Part shown: piece after piece, positions 11,740 to 22,728 of the stretch
Layout of the letters: each line of letters opens with the position of its first letter
How positions within the stretch are numbered: position 1 is the stretch's first letter
Assembly: GCF_016808335.1 (NCBI RefSeq)
Contig: NC_053148.1
Span: 14,908,433-14,972,432 of the forward strand
Direction of reading: 5' to 3'
Length of the DNA stretch: 64,000 bases
DNA from: Panicum virgatum
Taxonomy: Eukaryota; Streptophyta; Magnoliopsida; Poales; Poaceae
Notes under the pieces: model-generated
Seen by the model: only the letters and a program-made list of their open reading frames with translations
Databases searched by the model: none
Told to the model about the DNA's origin: nothing
Position numbers and translations under genes: made by a program

Positions 11740-14700
11740 TGTAGCAGCACCGTCCAAATTAAACCGGCTTAAGTGCGCTAACCATCATCTTAATGCTTAA
11801 TCAAGTTACTGTGTACTTAAAACGGTGTAATCTGACAGGCTGTCGGGTAAATCCCGATTAAACTACTGTATTCCAGGATCACAATTGCACTAGTAGACCC
11901 GTACAAAGACGAGCACATGTGATACCAGCATACAGAAATCTTCAAATTAATTTACAACACAGGTTTTACATAAAAGCTTCAAGTACAAACGACAGAGTTC
12001 CAAAGCACAACAGAAGTTTAAAACTGAGTTCAAAATACAATACGATAACCACGACGATGCTATAAGGTGAGCTCCACATCCTGCCCACCGATGTGACGCC
12101 AACCTACCCGATCTTCACGGGGAAGACGGGGCCCACTCGACGGTCCACCCAGGAGGAAGCGGCTGTCCAATTCAGGACGCACATACCTCCTCAAAGTCAG
12201 CGGGAACGCAACCTGCTTAGAAGGGTTACAACAACAACCCTGAGTATACTAATACTCAGCAAGGCTTACCCGACCTTGGGTATACTTAGCCCATTACCTA
12301 GACATGCAAAGCTTTTTGGCTCTGGAGTTCTTTTGCTGAAAGGCTGCTAGAAGTGAATCTTTACTTTCAATATTTTAGCTCCAATTAGTACAGCGAGTAT
12401 TAACTAAATTCGCCTACACATCTAGAGCACACATGGTAGATCAGATTATTTCTTCAAAACAACAGGTACAACATTCCATCATTACCTTTCAATACTTATT
12501 CCACTTCTTACTATGATGTGACGCAGTGACCAAGGTTCTCTTAACCGAGAGAGACGGCGAATCGATCTGATTTAACCTTGCAAGGTGGACCTAACTCACA
12601 CGATACGTGAAAACCCCGTCGGGCCACACACGTCAACTGTTCCCATCATCACCCCGACGTCTGAATCACGCCTGCCAAAACCCGGGTGAAGGGTCCCTCA
12701 CGGCGAACTCCCAGAGAACTCGGAGGCGACATACAATCCAACACCCGCCATCATCCCACTCCCAGAATAGCAGGTCGCGATTCAAAGTATCGTTGCAATT
12801 CAGGTAATTAGCTTACCGGTTTCGACTACCTCCTACTTCCGGCATGTGGTTAGTACTGTTCAAACTCGGTCATCAGGGCCAACAACGGTACGGTCCTCAA
12901 TCGACACAGGCGGGAGTTCATTTTCTTATCTATTCCATAGCAATACTCCAACTCATTCCCGCCCGATCTCCAATTCTTTTTACTCATCAGCGCATTTCAA
13001 AGCCATAGCTAAGGAATCAAGATCCTAAAACTCGCGAGTGACAGTAATCACTCGACTTCTACTGAAATCCTACTTAGCAGAGCATTTCTATCGACACCTG
13101 TATACTAGTATAGACCCACGGTACCTAGGGAAAACATGCATACTATGGTTCCATACAACTCCTAGAACATAAATGCACAAATACTTAAATAATAACGTTG
13201 AATACTGAAAATAGAGGTTATGCTCCGGGGCTTGCCTTGCAGGTCAGCGGGGTTAACGAGATCTTCTGGAGCGGGCTCAACGGCGACCTCCTGCTGCTCT
13301 TCTGCTTGTGGCTCCTGGACCGGCTCAGCGATCAACTCGTAGGCGACTTCGTTCGCGGCGTCTACACGAATAAAAATATGCCATGCAACCGTTAGGACAC
13401 AGTGCGATGCATGTGTGCTTATGATGCGATGCATTTCAAAACGATGAAACGCTATGCGGTTCAGAAGTTCAACTCATTTTAGCCTGAAGTGTTTCCTTCA
13501 AAACAACAACTACTAAACTAGCTTAGGGTAGCATGGAGTGAAACAAAAACTAGCTTTGCTGAAGTTACACATGCATGAAACAATTAACTAACAACATTAA
13601 AAAGGAAAAGAGCACAGCTAGGGCAATATAAAAGTAAAAACCTAACTTGCATACATGATCTATCAACAAAATTAATCAGCTTAACGTGAAAGCAGTAAAG
13701 CATGCCACCCAAAATTTTCCAACATTTAACGACGATCGAGAGTATTCATTTTAATCCTAGAAAAGAAATTAAACAACAATAGATCCACACACTTGCACAT
13801 AGACCATGCACTTGAAACTTTTTCAGTGAACTACACATGCAAGAATTAAGCCTCTGCAAATTTTTCATAATTTTTAGAGCAACAGAATAAGTGGTAATAA
13901 TTAAACTAGATCAAGCACAAAACAAAATATTAACAGGGGTAACAGTGACATAATTCATGCTTGAGTATTTTCTCCCTGAAGATCTCGATTTTAGAAACCT
14001 AACAAAATTGAGTTTGTATTTTTAGGATTTTTCTGCATTTTTCTACAATTTTTGGAATGTTTCAGCCATTTAATAAATAAAGAGAAATAATAAAAGGGGG
14101 GTGGCTGACAGCCGGGCCCCACTTGCCAGTGGGCGCCGGCCCAGCTCACCCCCTCCCCTGCTTCGCTCGCTCGCGCGGCCAAGGCCGGCGCGGCATTGGC
14201 GGGCTCGTGGCGGCGCTCCCCGCTGGCGGGGGCCGGCCGGCGGCGCTGCGGCGGGCCCCACGGCCAGGACGGGCAGGCAGGGTCGGGGGTGTGCGCGCGG
14301 GGCGGGGAACAGGGGCGCGCATGGTAGGGCGGCGGCGTTCCGGCCGCTGCGAGGCAAGGCGGCGGCGGGAGCAGGCGGCACGAGCATCAGCATGGCCGGG
14401 CGGCCTCGGGGCGCGCGACGACAGCGCGCGGCCCCGCGCAGGGAGGCCCGGCGGCATGCACAGTGGGGGCGGCACGCGGTCACGGCGGCGCGGCGGCAAA
14501 TCAGCGACGATGACCGCGCAATCGAGTGGGGATGAGGTCGGGAAGTAGGAGCGTGGCATGGGGAAGCTCACCTTGGACTTGTTTTGCGCGAAGGAGAGCC
14601 GGAGGAGGGTCGTCGGTGTGGAGGTGGAGCTTGTGGCGGACGGCGGTTCTCCAGACTCGATTCGGCCGGCGTAGTGCACGGCCGAGCTCGGGAAGATGTG

Positions 14701-15281
14701 GAGTGGGTTCGGGGCGAGGTCGCGCAGCTCGGAGTGCAACAAATTGTGGTGGGGCGGCGAGGAACGGTTGACGCAGAGCTCGGCGGCGGCTCGAGCTCGT
14801 TTCTGCTCCGCGCAAGCGCAAGGAAGGAGAAGGGCGAAGCGAAAACGAAGACGTCTCTGGGAAATGATAAGGCCGAGCTTGAGCGGCGTCGGGGTGCGAT
14901 TGCCGATGTGTGGCGTCGCTCGCTAGCGGCCAGACGCCGGTATGGGCGGCGTACGAGCATAGCAACGAGCACAGGAGAGGAACAGTGCACCAATTGAATC
15001 AATTTGACTCGAGTTTGACCCGATTTTGACTGGCCAAAACTCAAAATTTGATATGGGAATGTAAAATTTGGCCAAAATAAAAGTTATAGAGCAAAAGAAG
15101 ATCTACAACTTTCATTTTGGGCGAAAGTTGATTTGGAGCTCGGATCAAGGAGAAAAACGAGATCGAACATCGCTAAAACAATGTTTAACGCGCGAACTCG
15201 GTTAACGCTAATGATGCGCTTAAGCCATGATTAGCGATTAAACACGTGATTAGCGAGCATGATTAACACAGGGGTGTTACA
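11740..15281 (-). repeat. 3' LTR of the Tekay-like element
   Basis: A 3542-bp LTR from TGTAGCAG to GTGTTACA, nearly identical to 35826-39335. It keeps 23 bases (12154-12176) that the other LTR lost between two CAGG repeats. It has a CpG-dense block at about 14100-14980 and a short conserved reading frame at 13250-13380 (minus) also present in the other two LTRs. ORFs in the CpG block are not called. Confidence 0.92.
13252..13381 (-). other. Conserved acidic reading frame inside the LTR, possible exon
   Basis: Minus-strand reading gives an acidic, Glu/Pro/Ala-rich peptide (EPVQEPQAEEQQEVAVEP within it). The same frame is in the 5' LTR (37314-37443). In the diverged left LTR (about 2650-2775) it reads a related peptide with one stop. 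It is preceded by a splice-acceptor-like TTTTTATTCGTGTAG and followed by AAG-GCAAGC, a possible GC-type donor. Whether it is translated is unknown. Confidence 0.3.
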
Positions 15282-15282
15282 G

Positions 15283-15294
15283 CCTTCCCCCCTT
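15283..15294 (-). other. Polypurine tract of the Tekay-like element
   Basis: Minus-strand AAGGGGGGAAGG lies one base inside the 3' LTR, the position used to prime plus-strand DNA synthesis. Confidence 0.8.
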
Positions 15295-15377
15295 AAAAGA
15301 ATCTCGTCCCGAGATTCCGGCACAAGAGAATTTAAACCGGCGGGAAAGGTTCAAAGATGTAGTACCTGGATGAGCGT

Positions 15378-16412
15378 TTAAAACTCCGGATACTTGGATT
15401 TCAGAAATTCCTCCTTCTCCCAAGTAGCTTCATCTTCGGAGTGATTACTCCATTGAACTTTGTAGAATCGGTTGGTGGTGCGACGAGTAATTCGATCCTT
15501 GCGATCAATAATCTTGATAGGGTGCTCAGGATAAGTGAGATCGGACTCTAATTGAATCGAGTCACTTTCCACAACTTCAGTAGGAATTCTAAGGCACTTT
15601 CTGAGTTGTGATACATGGAAGATGTTATGAACTGCAGAAAGATTTGCCGGAAGATCCAACCGATAAGCCACAGGACCGCATCTTTCCACAATTGGATATG
15701 GACCGATGTAGCGGGGTGCTAACTTCCCTTTTATTCCGAATCTTTGCACGCCTTTCCAAGGTGATACTTTTAAATAGACATGGTCACCGACTTTAAAGAC
15801 GAGTGGATCCCTTCTTTTATCCGCATAGCTCTTCTGTCGAGACTGTGCAATCTTTAAGTTGGCTTGGATAAGACGGACTTGTTCTTCGGCCTCTTGAACC
15901 ATGTCGGGCCCAAAGATAGTTCTTTCTCCGGTTTCAGACCAATTGAGAGGTGTACGGCATCGACGATCGTATAATGCTTCAAATGGTGCCATTTTGATGC
16001 TTTCTTGATAACTATTGTTATAAGAAAATTCAGCTAATGGCAAACATTGATCCCATTTCTGTGGACAGGTTAAGACACAAGCACGGAGCATATCCTCCAA
16101 AACTTGATTTATTCTCTCGGTTTGGCCGTCTGTCTGAGGGTGATAAGCAGAGCTGCGAATCACACGAGTTCCTAAGCAAGTATGCAATTGTTCCCAAAAG
16201 CGAGCAGTGAATTGGCTTCCACGATCAGAGATGATAGTCTTGGGTATACCATGCAGGCATAAGATACGCTCAACATATAACTCAGCATATCTTTTTGTGG
16301 AATAACGAGTACTGGCTGGAATAAAATATGCTGACTTGGTTAGTCTATCGACCACAACCCAAATAGAATCGTAACCCTTTTGAGTTCGAGGTAATCCGAC
16401 GATGAAATCCAT
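15378..16412 (-). pseudogene. Tekay pol: integrase core and chromodomain
   Basis: This 344-residue open segment holds the integrase catalytic core and C-terminus. Visible are VVVDRLTK (first Asp, about residue 22), IISDRGSQF (second Asp) and TDGQTERIN (Glu) of the D,D-35,E triad. The end (about residues 290-344, with PEHPIKIIDRK and KVQWSNHSEDEATWE) is a chromodomain, which in chromoviruses directs insertion to marked chromatin. A TGA at about 16422-16424, in place of a codon in a well-conserved stretch, separates it from the upstream RNase H segment. The domain itself looks intact. Confidence 0.9.
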
Positions 16413-16424
16413 GCTGATATCCTC

Positions 16425-17303
16425 TCATTTCCATTCAGGAATGTTTAAGGGTTGAAGAGTTCTAGCTGGTCTGAGATGACTAGCCTTAACTCTCCGACAG
16501 ATATCACACTCTGACACATATTTGGCTATTTCTCTTTTCATCCGAGTCCACCAAAATCGTTGTTTAAGATCTTGATACATCTTGTTCCTACCTGGATGGA
16601 TTGATAACCGTGAAGTATGGGCTTCATTAAGAATTTGTTTTCTGAGCTCAAAATTCTTAGGCACCACTAATCGGTTCTTGAACCATAACACATTCTTACT
16701 ATCTTGGTGGAAGCAACTCACTTTAGGATCTCCTTCTGATAGTCTTCTCTGAATTTCCTTCACCCCTTTATCTTGCTTTTGTGCCGTTATGATGATATCA
16801 TGAAGAGTAGGAGTAAGCTCTAGATGAGCCAAGGTGCCATGTGGTACAATACTTAAGTTCAGTTTTTCCATTTCAAAGCAAAGAGACTCGCTTAATGGTA
16901 TTGCTGAAATGCAATGACAGTGAGCTTTGCGACTTAGTGCATCGGCAACTACTACATTTGCCTTTCCCGGATGATAATGCACTTCGAACTCATAATCTTT
17001 AATCAGCACAAGCCATCTTCTTTGACGCTTGTTCAAATCAGCTTGAGTGAAAAGATATTTTAGACTCTTGTGATCAGTATAGATATTGCACAACGTACCC
17101 AGAAGATAGTGTCGCCAGATCTTCAGAGCATGAACCACAGCTGCTAATTCAAGATCATGAGTAGGATAGTTTTCTTCATGATGCTTGAGTGATCGAGATG
17201 CATAAGCAATCACTCGGTTCTCCTGCATCAAGACACAGCCAAGTCCTGTGCCCGAGGCATCACAATAGACATCAAATGGTTTTGTAGTGTCAGGTTCGGC
17301 CAA
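16425..17303 (-). pseudogene. Tekay pol: RNase H and integrase zinc region
   Basis: A 292-residue segment starting in RNase H ([17 protein letters not shown], with [18 protein letters not shown] and [11 protein letters not shown]) and ending in the integrase HHCC zinc region ([28 protein letters not shown]). [17 protein letters not shown] is the usual link after RNase H. A stop at 17364 upstream and one at about 16424 downstream bound it. Confidence 0.88.
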
Positions 17304-17363
17304 GATTGGAGCTGAAGTGAGAAGTGTTTTCAGTTTCTGGAAAGCTTCCTCACATTGGGTACT

Positions 17364-18242
17364 CTAATAGAATTTGACACCCTTCTTAAGAAGTTCAGTC
17401 ATCGGCTTCGCAATTCTGGAGAATTCTGGGATGAATCGACGATAATACCCAGCTAAGCCCAAGAAACTGCGAATTTCAGGGACTGAAGTTGGGGCTTCCC
17501 AATCGAGTACATCCTGTACTTTACTGGGATCCACATAGATGCCCTCAGCAGATATGACATGACCGAAGAATGGCACTTCCTTCAGCCAGAAGTCACACTT
17601 GCTGAATTTGGCATAAAGCTGGTGCTCTCTCAGACGCTGAAGTACTATGTGAAGATGATGAGCATGTTCTTCCTCATTCTTGGAGTAGATCAAAATATCA
17701 TCAATGAAGACCACGACGAACTTGTCTAACTCCGGCATGAATACCGAATTCATGAGGTACATGAAGTAAGCTGGAGCATTGGTTAATCCGAAAGACATCA
17801 CCAAATACTCGTAAAGACCATAACGAGTAGAGAAAGCTATTTTTGGTATATCTGCCGGTCTGATTTGGATTTGGTGATAACCAGATCGAAGATCTATTTT
17901 TGAGAATACCTTAGCTCCAGCTGGTTGATCAAAAAGAATATCAATACGAGGAAGTGGATATTTATTTTTGATGGTGACTGCATTTAGAGGTCGATAATCC
18001 ACACATAGCCTCAGCCCGTGATCTTTCTTCTTTACGAACAGAGCCGGGCATCCCCAAGGTGAGGTGCTCGGTCTAATAAAACCTTTATCTAGCAACTCTT
18101 GCAACTGGACTTTTAATTCAGCTAACTCACTTGGAGTCATTCTGTATGGTCTTCGAGATATGGGCGCTGTGCCGGGCTGTAACTCAATGACAAACTCAAT
18201 ATCCCGATCGGGAGGCATGCCTGGCAAGTCCTCCGGAAACAC
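17364..18242 (-). pseudogene. Tekay pol: reverse transcriptase
   Basis: A 292-residue segment containing the whole RT palm and fingers: [16 protein letters not shown] near the start, [28 protein letters not shown], and the catalytic FIDDILIYS. It ends in the connection region with [12 protein letters not shown]. Stops on each side (about 18247 and 17364) lie in codons that are normally Tyr and Trp in this family, so each is a likely point mutation. It would copy the element RNA if expressed. Confidence 0.92.
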
Positions 18243-18248
18243 ATCGGG

Positions 18249-18911
18249 CTATTCACAAACCACCGGAATTACTTCTAGAATTTTCCCCTCAAGATGGTAT
18301 ATGACAGTGGTTGGAATTTCACGCTGGGAAAGATGAATATCCATAGAACCATGCGTGGGAGAGTTTAATTGAATAACACGAGAGGATGTATTGATGATAG
18401 CACCATGTTCCTTCATCCAATTCATTCCAAGTATGACATCTATCCCCTGGCTTGGAAGGACAATGGGTGTGGTCTGAAAAATCATCCCGCTCAAGTCAAG
18501 GGGAACACCTCGAACTAATTGGCTGGTACTTAAGTGTGCGCCTGGTGTATGAATAATATACAGCCTTTTCATTTGAAATACGTGCAAGTTGAGCCGTGTT
18601 ACGCATGCTTGACTAATAAAGGTGTGAGATGCTCCCGAATCAAATAGCACAGTAACAGGGCAGTGATTAACGGAGAACATACCCGCCATCACTTGGGTGC
18701 CCTCCGGAACTTCCTCCAGAGTGGTGTAGTTCACACAACCAGTCTTGGCAGGTACAACCTTCTTTTTCTGATCCTTCTGGCTAGAACCTTGACTCAGCGC
18801 AGGAGTCTTGTAGTTATTCTGCCGAGGTGGCAGACGGCAGTCACGTGCAAAGTGCCCCAGGTTACCGCAATTGTAACATGGGTAGTTGTTGGGGCGAGGA
18901 CCTTGTAGCAT
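18249..18911 (-). pseudogene. Tekay gag zinc knuckle and protease
   Basis: A 220-residue segment. CYNCGNLGHFARDC near residue 13 is the CCHC zinc knuckle of nucleocapsid. VTVLFDSGASHTFIS is the aspartic protease active site (DSG). It is out of frame with the gag segment just upstream, so a frameshift lies at about 18900-18960, next to a CAA/CAG-rich run coding for Gln. That run is a likely slippage site. Confidence 0.9.
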
Positions 18912-19786
18912 TAAAGGCCTCTGCTGCTGTGTTGTTGTTGTTGCTGTGGTGGTCTAGCGACCCAACGGCCCTGCTTTGGAGGACGGTTTGCAGCCTGCTG
19001 ATTCCCTGTCTGAACCAGCTTGTACCTCTGGGGTGCGTTGCTGGAGGATCCCACTGGTGCCTTTCTCTTCTTATCAGCTTTATGCGCCAGCGTGGCATCT
19101 TCCTGAGTAATGGCCTTATTAATCAGCTTAGTAAAGTTGTTGCATGTGGTGAGAGCTAGCTTGTCCTGAAGCTTTGTGCTAAGTCCCCTCCTGAAGCAAT
19201 CTTGTTTCTTCTCATCAGTATCCACATGAAAACCGCCATACTGGGATAACTGATTGAAAGTCTGAGCATACTGGAGCACAGTGTTGGTCCCTTGCTTCAG
19301 GGCTAGGAACTCTGCCATCTTTCTCCTCATCAAACTTGTAGGGATGTGGTGGGCTTTAAAAGCTGCCACAAACTCATCCCAAGTGAGACGTTTACCAGCG
19401 GGAAGTAGAGCCTTGTGATTGACCCACCATATTTTTGCAGGTCCTCTCAGCTGTTGTGCTGCAAAGGCGGCTTTGTCCATTTCTGCGCAATTGAGGATGC
19501 TGAACTTATCCTCAATAGTGCCAATCCAAGCATCTGCCTCCAGGGGATCATCGGCCTTGTGGAACAGAGGTGGCTGGGTGGCCAGAAAACCAACATAGTC
19601 AGTTTCTGCTGGTGGTGGCGGGGGAGCGTGTCGACCTCTGCCGGCATTGACTTGGGCTTGCACCAGTTGCCTTATCAATTCCGTCTCCTCGTTGCGGTCC
19701 GCGATAAGAGCCGCAACAGCTTGAGCCAAAGAGGGAGGTTGTTGGGGCAGTGCTTCGTGATTCTCATTGTCATGATTATCACCCAT
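18911..19786 (-). pseudogene. Tekay gag capsid
   Basis: The reading frame is open further upstream, but the best start is the ATG at 19786 (MGDNHDNENHE), giving about 291 residues. LEADAWIGTIEDKFSILNC and the segment ending CFRRGLSTKLQDKLALTTC are the retrotransposon gag capsid core. A proline run near residue 55 and a Gln-rich tail follow the usual layout of the family. It forms virus-like particles around element RNA. The frame is lost before the zinc knuckle. Confidence 0.88.
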
Positions 19787-20313
19787 TTGCAAAATAATCA
19801 TTCCCCTGGTTAGCCATTTCGCTATCAGGACTAATTCATGCAAATAAAGAATGTGCATATATAATATGAACACATGGCATGAATCCTTCCCCTCGCGATA
19901 TGGTTCACCAAGGGAATATAAACTAACTTGCTTCAGTTGAAACCACCTCAACAAGATTTCAACTTCGAAGACAACCAAAACACAGCTCATCGGTGAAATC
20001 TAATACCACCGGAATTAACGAACTAAGGCAGCAACCAGAAAGATCATTAACATAAGCAATTTACACTATGCAGCCACGCTGCTTGATTTGAAACAAGGTT
20101 CAGTACATTACCAAGCCGTGCTACGGGCAACAAACTAACATTAGAGAAGGGTTCACAAACGACCCGAGAACACACCACTACTAAAAGAAGGGTCTCGCAC
20201 GACCCGGCTACACACCACACTAGCAAGGGGTTATCCTACATGACTTGAACTACTGAGCCACAAAAGAATTCTCAACCCAAGGTTAGCCTAAAGCACTATG
20301 TTGGTCATTCTAC
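19787..20313 (-). other. Tekay leader next to gag
   Basis: Untranslated leader of the Tekay-like element. Bases 19830-19945 match the window's first 118 bases. The last five bases, tctac (20309-20313), are the left target site of the nested Tat element. Confidence 0.75.
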
Positions 20314-21527
20314 TGTTGTCAGTCGAAACCCACCGGCGAGCAGCGACGGGCAACACGAAGAGCCGGGAGGTTGCTGGTGCGCTGGCAGGCACTGCTCCCT
20401 CGTCGACGGCCCGCAATTCCGTCACGCGCCCGGAGAATGTGTGAAAGCTGGGCGTGCCACCTGACCTATATCCGATCAGGAGGGTGTAGACGTGCTCCGA
20501 ACAGTTTCCTGCGTACAAAGACACATGTAAATGTAAGTCCGAGCCGTGGTCGGCTCCCCAGGACGACTCTTGCATCGGCTTTAAAGAGCCGATCGAGTCC
20601 TGGTGTCAGATGGGATCTGATTGTATCCAGATATTATAAATAAAGCAAATAATTGTAAAGCTGCTTCAATTGAATCTAGCTAATCTAATCCACGATGATA
20701 GAAGCTTCACTGCTAGATCGGAACATCCTACACATGACTAGGCCTAATGAACGTAACAGACCACTGAACCGTAACCCAAAACAGAGGCGTAAGAACTAGC
20801 GAGAGCAGATTCCCGGAACAATCCCTATCAAGGCTAAGATAAAGCATCTACCACGCCACCGGATCATCCAATCCGTTTGTAAGGCCTAACCTAGCAGATA
20901 TTACGCAAACTCTTAAGAAAAGAGCAAACCATAACAGATTAGATCTACTAAACACAGAAGAAGCAGGGTGTTGCCTCTGTGCGACTAATTCTATGCGACA
21001 AGAACTAGCATAAGATTGAAACGTGACTGCACAGAGACAACATAATGTTCGTAGATGATAAACAACGAAGCACAATGGATCTACTAAAAGCCATGCTACG
21101 AACATCAGGATAACTAGTACTACTCACCATCAAAAACGCTTCAGTACGAGTAATACCAAGGTAAAAGTAAGAACAATACTGCCCTGATCGCAAGAAGCGA
21201 TCAGGGCAACATGACACTTACTTGAATGAAACCCTAGGAATAGGGGTGGCGATGCGCCGAGAGTTGTTGTTTGTGAGTCGTGATGATGCTTTCCTTTATT
21301 AATAACAAAAGGTACATATTTATAGTCCGGAGACTTGGGAAACAATCTAAGCTAATCTTGTCCCGATTGGACTCTATCTCTAATCTTGAACTAAATCTAA
21401 AGATACATGGCCCATGTGGCCCAGATGCTCACGCAGGAGCCGATTTACAAGTCTTCTTCAGTCTTCTGCTTTAAGCCCATCTTGATTTCGGCCCATAAAT
21501 TAATTCTGTTAATTTATGGCGATAACA
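20314..21527 (-). repeat. 3' LTR of the Tat element
   Basis: 1214 bp, TGTTGTC...GATAACA. It contains a perfect 11-bp-stem hairpin at 21181-21207 with loop aagaa. That hairpin is missing from the other LTR. Confidence 0.92.
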
Positions 21528-21530
21528 CAT

Positions 21531-21540
21531 GCCCCCTGGT
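21531..21540 (-). other. Polypurine tract of the Tat element
   Basis: Minus-strand ACCAGGGGGC next to the 3' LTR edge, the expected place for the plus-strand primer. Confidence 0.5.
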
Positions 21541-21690
21541 TTTGGCAATGATAGTTCCAAAACTAATCTGTCGCTTCATCTTCCCGTTAATGCTCATTAA
21601 ACATACTGTAACCACCAAGGAAGACGCAACGTCTCTGCAACTGGCTCCTCGTAGAACGTGAAAACTGCTGATCCATCTCCCATCTTTCGC

Positions 21691-21697
21691 TATTTAA
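21691..21697 (+). promoter_or_regulatory. TATA-like box of the acidic antisense gene
   Basis: TATTTAA lies 88 bases before the plus-strand ATG at 21785, about 160 bases inside the retroelement. It suggests a promoter separate from the LTRs. Inference from position and motif only. Confidence 0.4.
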
Positions 21698-21784
21698 CCT
21701 CGTCCCGAATTGGCTCTTCTTCACAGCAAAATTCCTTCTTCCTCCCGAAGCCAATAGCGCAGAAACCCCAATCCTCCAGCAGCC

Positions 21785-22354
21785 ATGGCCATCTCCTCTT
21801 CCTCCGGCTCCAACTGTTTTGGAGATTCCTCTTCTTCCCCCTCCTCTCCTCCTTCTTCTTCCTCCCTCTCGGCCTCCTCCATCGACTCTATTCCAGAGAG
21901 CCGAGAGCCGACCCCCGAGTGGGACCCAACAGCAGCCTATGAGGCGCTGGCTCCTCTGCACTGGGACGCAGAGGAGTTCGATTTCGGGGTCGCCTCCGAG
22001 GAGGACGAACCCACAACTGAGGGGGAGGAAGACCTCCAGTTCCTGCTCCATGAGGAACTGGAAAGCAGCGAGGACGGCGCATTCTCCTGGGAAGGAGCCG
22101 ACTCCTCCGAAGAGATCGGCTCTTCCTCCAGTGACGACACGGCGGCAGGGGGAAACCCCCACCAATTCCTCAAGGCCCCCTCAGAGGGGAACGAAGAAGG
22201 AAGCAGCAGCAGCAGCGGCGGACGAAGCAGCAGCAGTGCCAACGACAGCGGCAATGGCGGCAGCGACGACGACGATGATGATGATGACGACGGCGGAGAC
22301 GCACCGTCGCGGAGCCCGAAGCATCGTAGGTATTCAGATACCTACGACTGGTAG
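21785..22354 (+). CDS. Antisense ORF: Ser/Asp/Glu-rich acidic protein
   Basis: A 189-residue ORF opposite to gag-pol, between the 3' LTR and the PMD gene. The N-terminus is almost all Ser/Pro. The middle has AAYEALAPLHWDAEEFDFGV and GEEDLQFLLHEELE, the only parts that look conserved rather than low complexity. Then come Ser-rich stretches, nine Asp in a row near residue 165, and a basic end (SPKHRRYSDTYDW). No known domain. A TATA-like box precedes it and an AATAAA (22428-22433) follows 74 bases after the stop, so it looks like a complete single-exon gene. From memory, proteins of this type are annotated in grasses near retroelements; the function is unknown. A nuclear or chromatin-binding role is a guess from composition. 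Confidence 0.6.
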   Translation: MAISSSSGSNCFGDSSSSPSSPPSSSSLSASSIDSIPESREPTPEWDPTAAYEALAPLHWDAEEFDFGVASEEDEPTTEGEEDLQFLLHEELESSEDGAFSWEGADSSEEIGSSSSDDTAAGGNPHQFLKAPSEGNEEGSSSSSGGRSSSSANDSGNGGSDDDDDDDDDGGDAPSRSPKHRRYSDTYDW

Positions 22355-22427
22355 ATGTAGGTAGCATTGTAGGAATAGGATCACAAAGCCGAAGGATTGA
22401 TTCCTTTGTAAAATCGGCTTTCCTTGT

Positions 22428-22433
22428 AATAAA
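22428..22433 (+). terminator. Polyadenylation signal of the acidic antisense gene
   Basis: AATAAA 74 bases after the stop, with T-rich sequence following. It lies just before the next gene's TATA box. Confidence 0.5.
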
Positions 22434-22517
22434 CTTTCCTTTAATGAAATCAAGTTTCCTCAATTTTATGTGTCTTCGTTTATTTCTCAAAAAGCCGATG
22501 GCAACGCATCAGGCTTC

Positions 22518-22526
22518 TATAAATAT
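22518..22526 (+). promoter_or_regulatory. TATA box of the antisense PMD gene
   Basis: TATAAATAT on the plus strand, 203 bases before the ATG at 22729. This leaves room for a 5' UTR of about 170 bases that is rich in A and C, as in plant mRNAs. Confidence 0.55.
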
Positions 22527-22728
22527 CCAAGAGCCGACGAAATTCAAACTAGGAGCAACCCGCACAAGAGTAGAATATCGCTTCCAGCTTGAACCGAACT
22601 CGACGAACCCTCAAATTCGATTGTAATTCGAAAACCAAATTCTACAAATCCGAGCAAGAACTCTCCAAGCAGCCGAAATTCGAATCAGAACCCACCACAA
22701 TCAAACCCTAAGTCAACAGATCTGAACC

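Noticed and set aside
21587..22490. Minus-strand ORFs opposite the acidic antisense gene (for example 192 codons at 21587-22165)
   Set aside because: They mirror Ser/Asp codon runs as His/Arg-rich low complexity. The plus frame has start, stop, TATA and polyA context.
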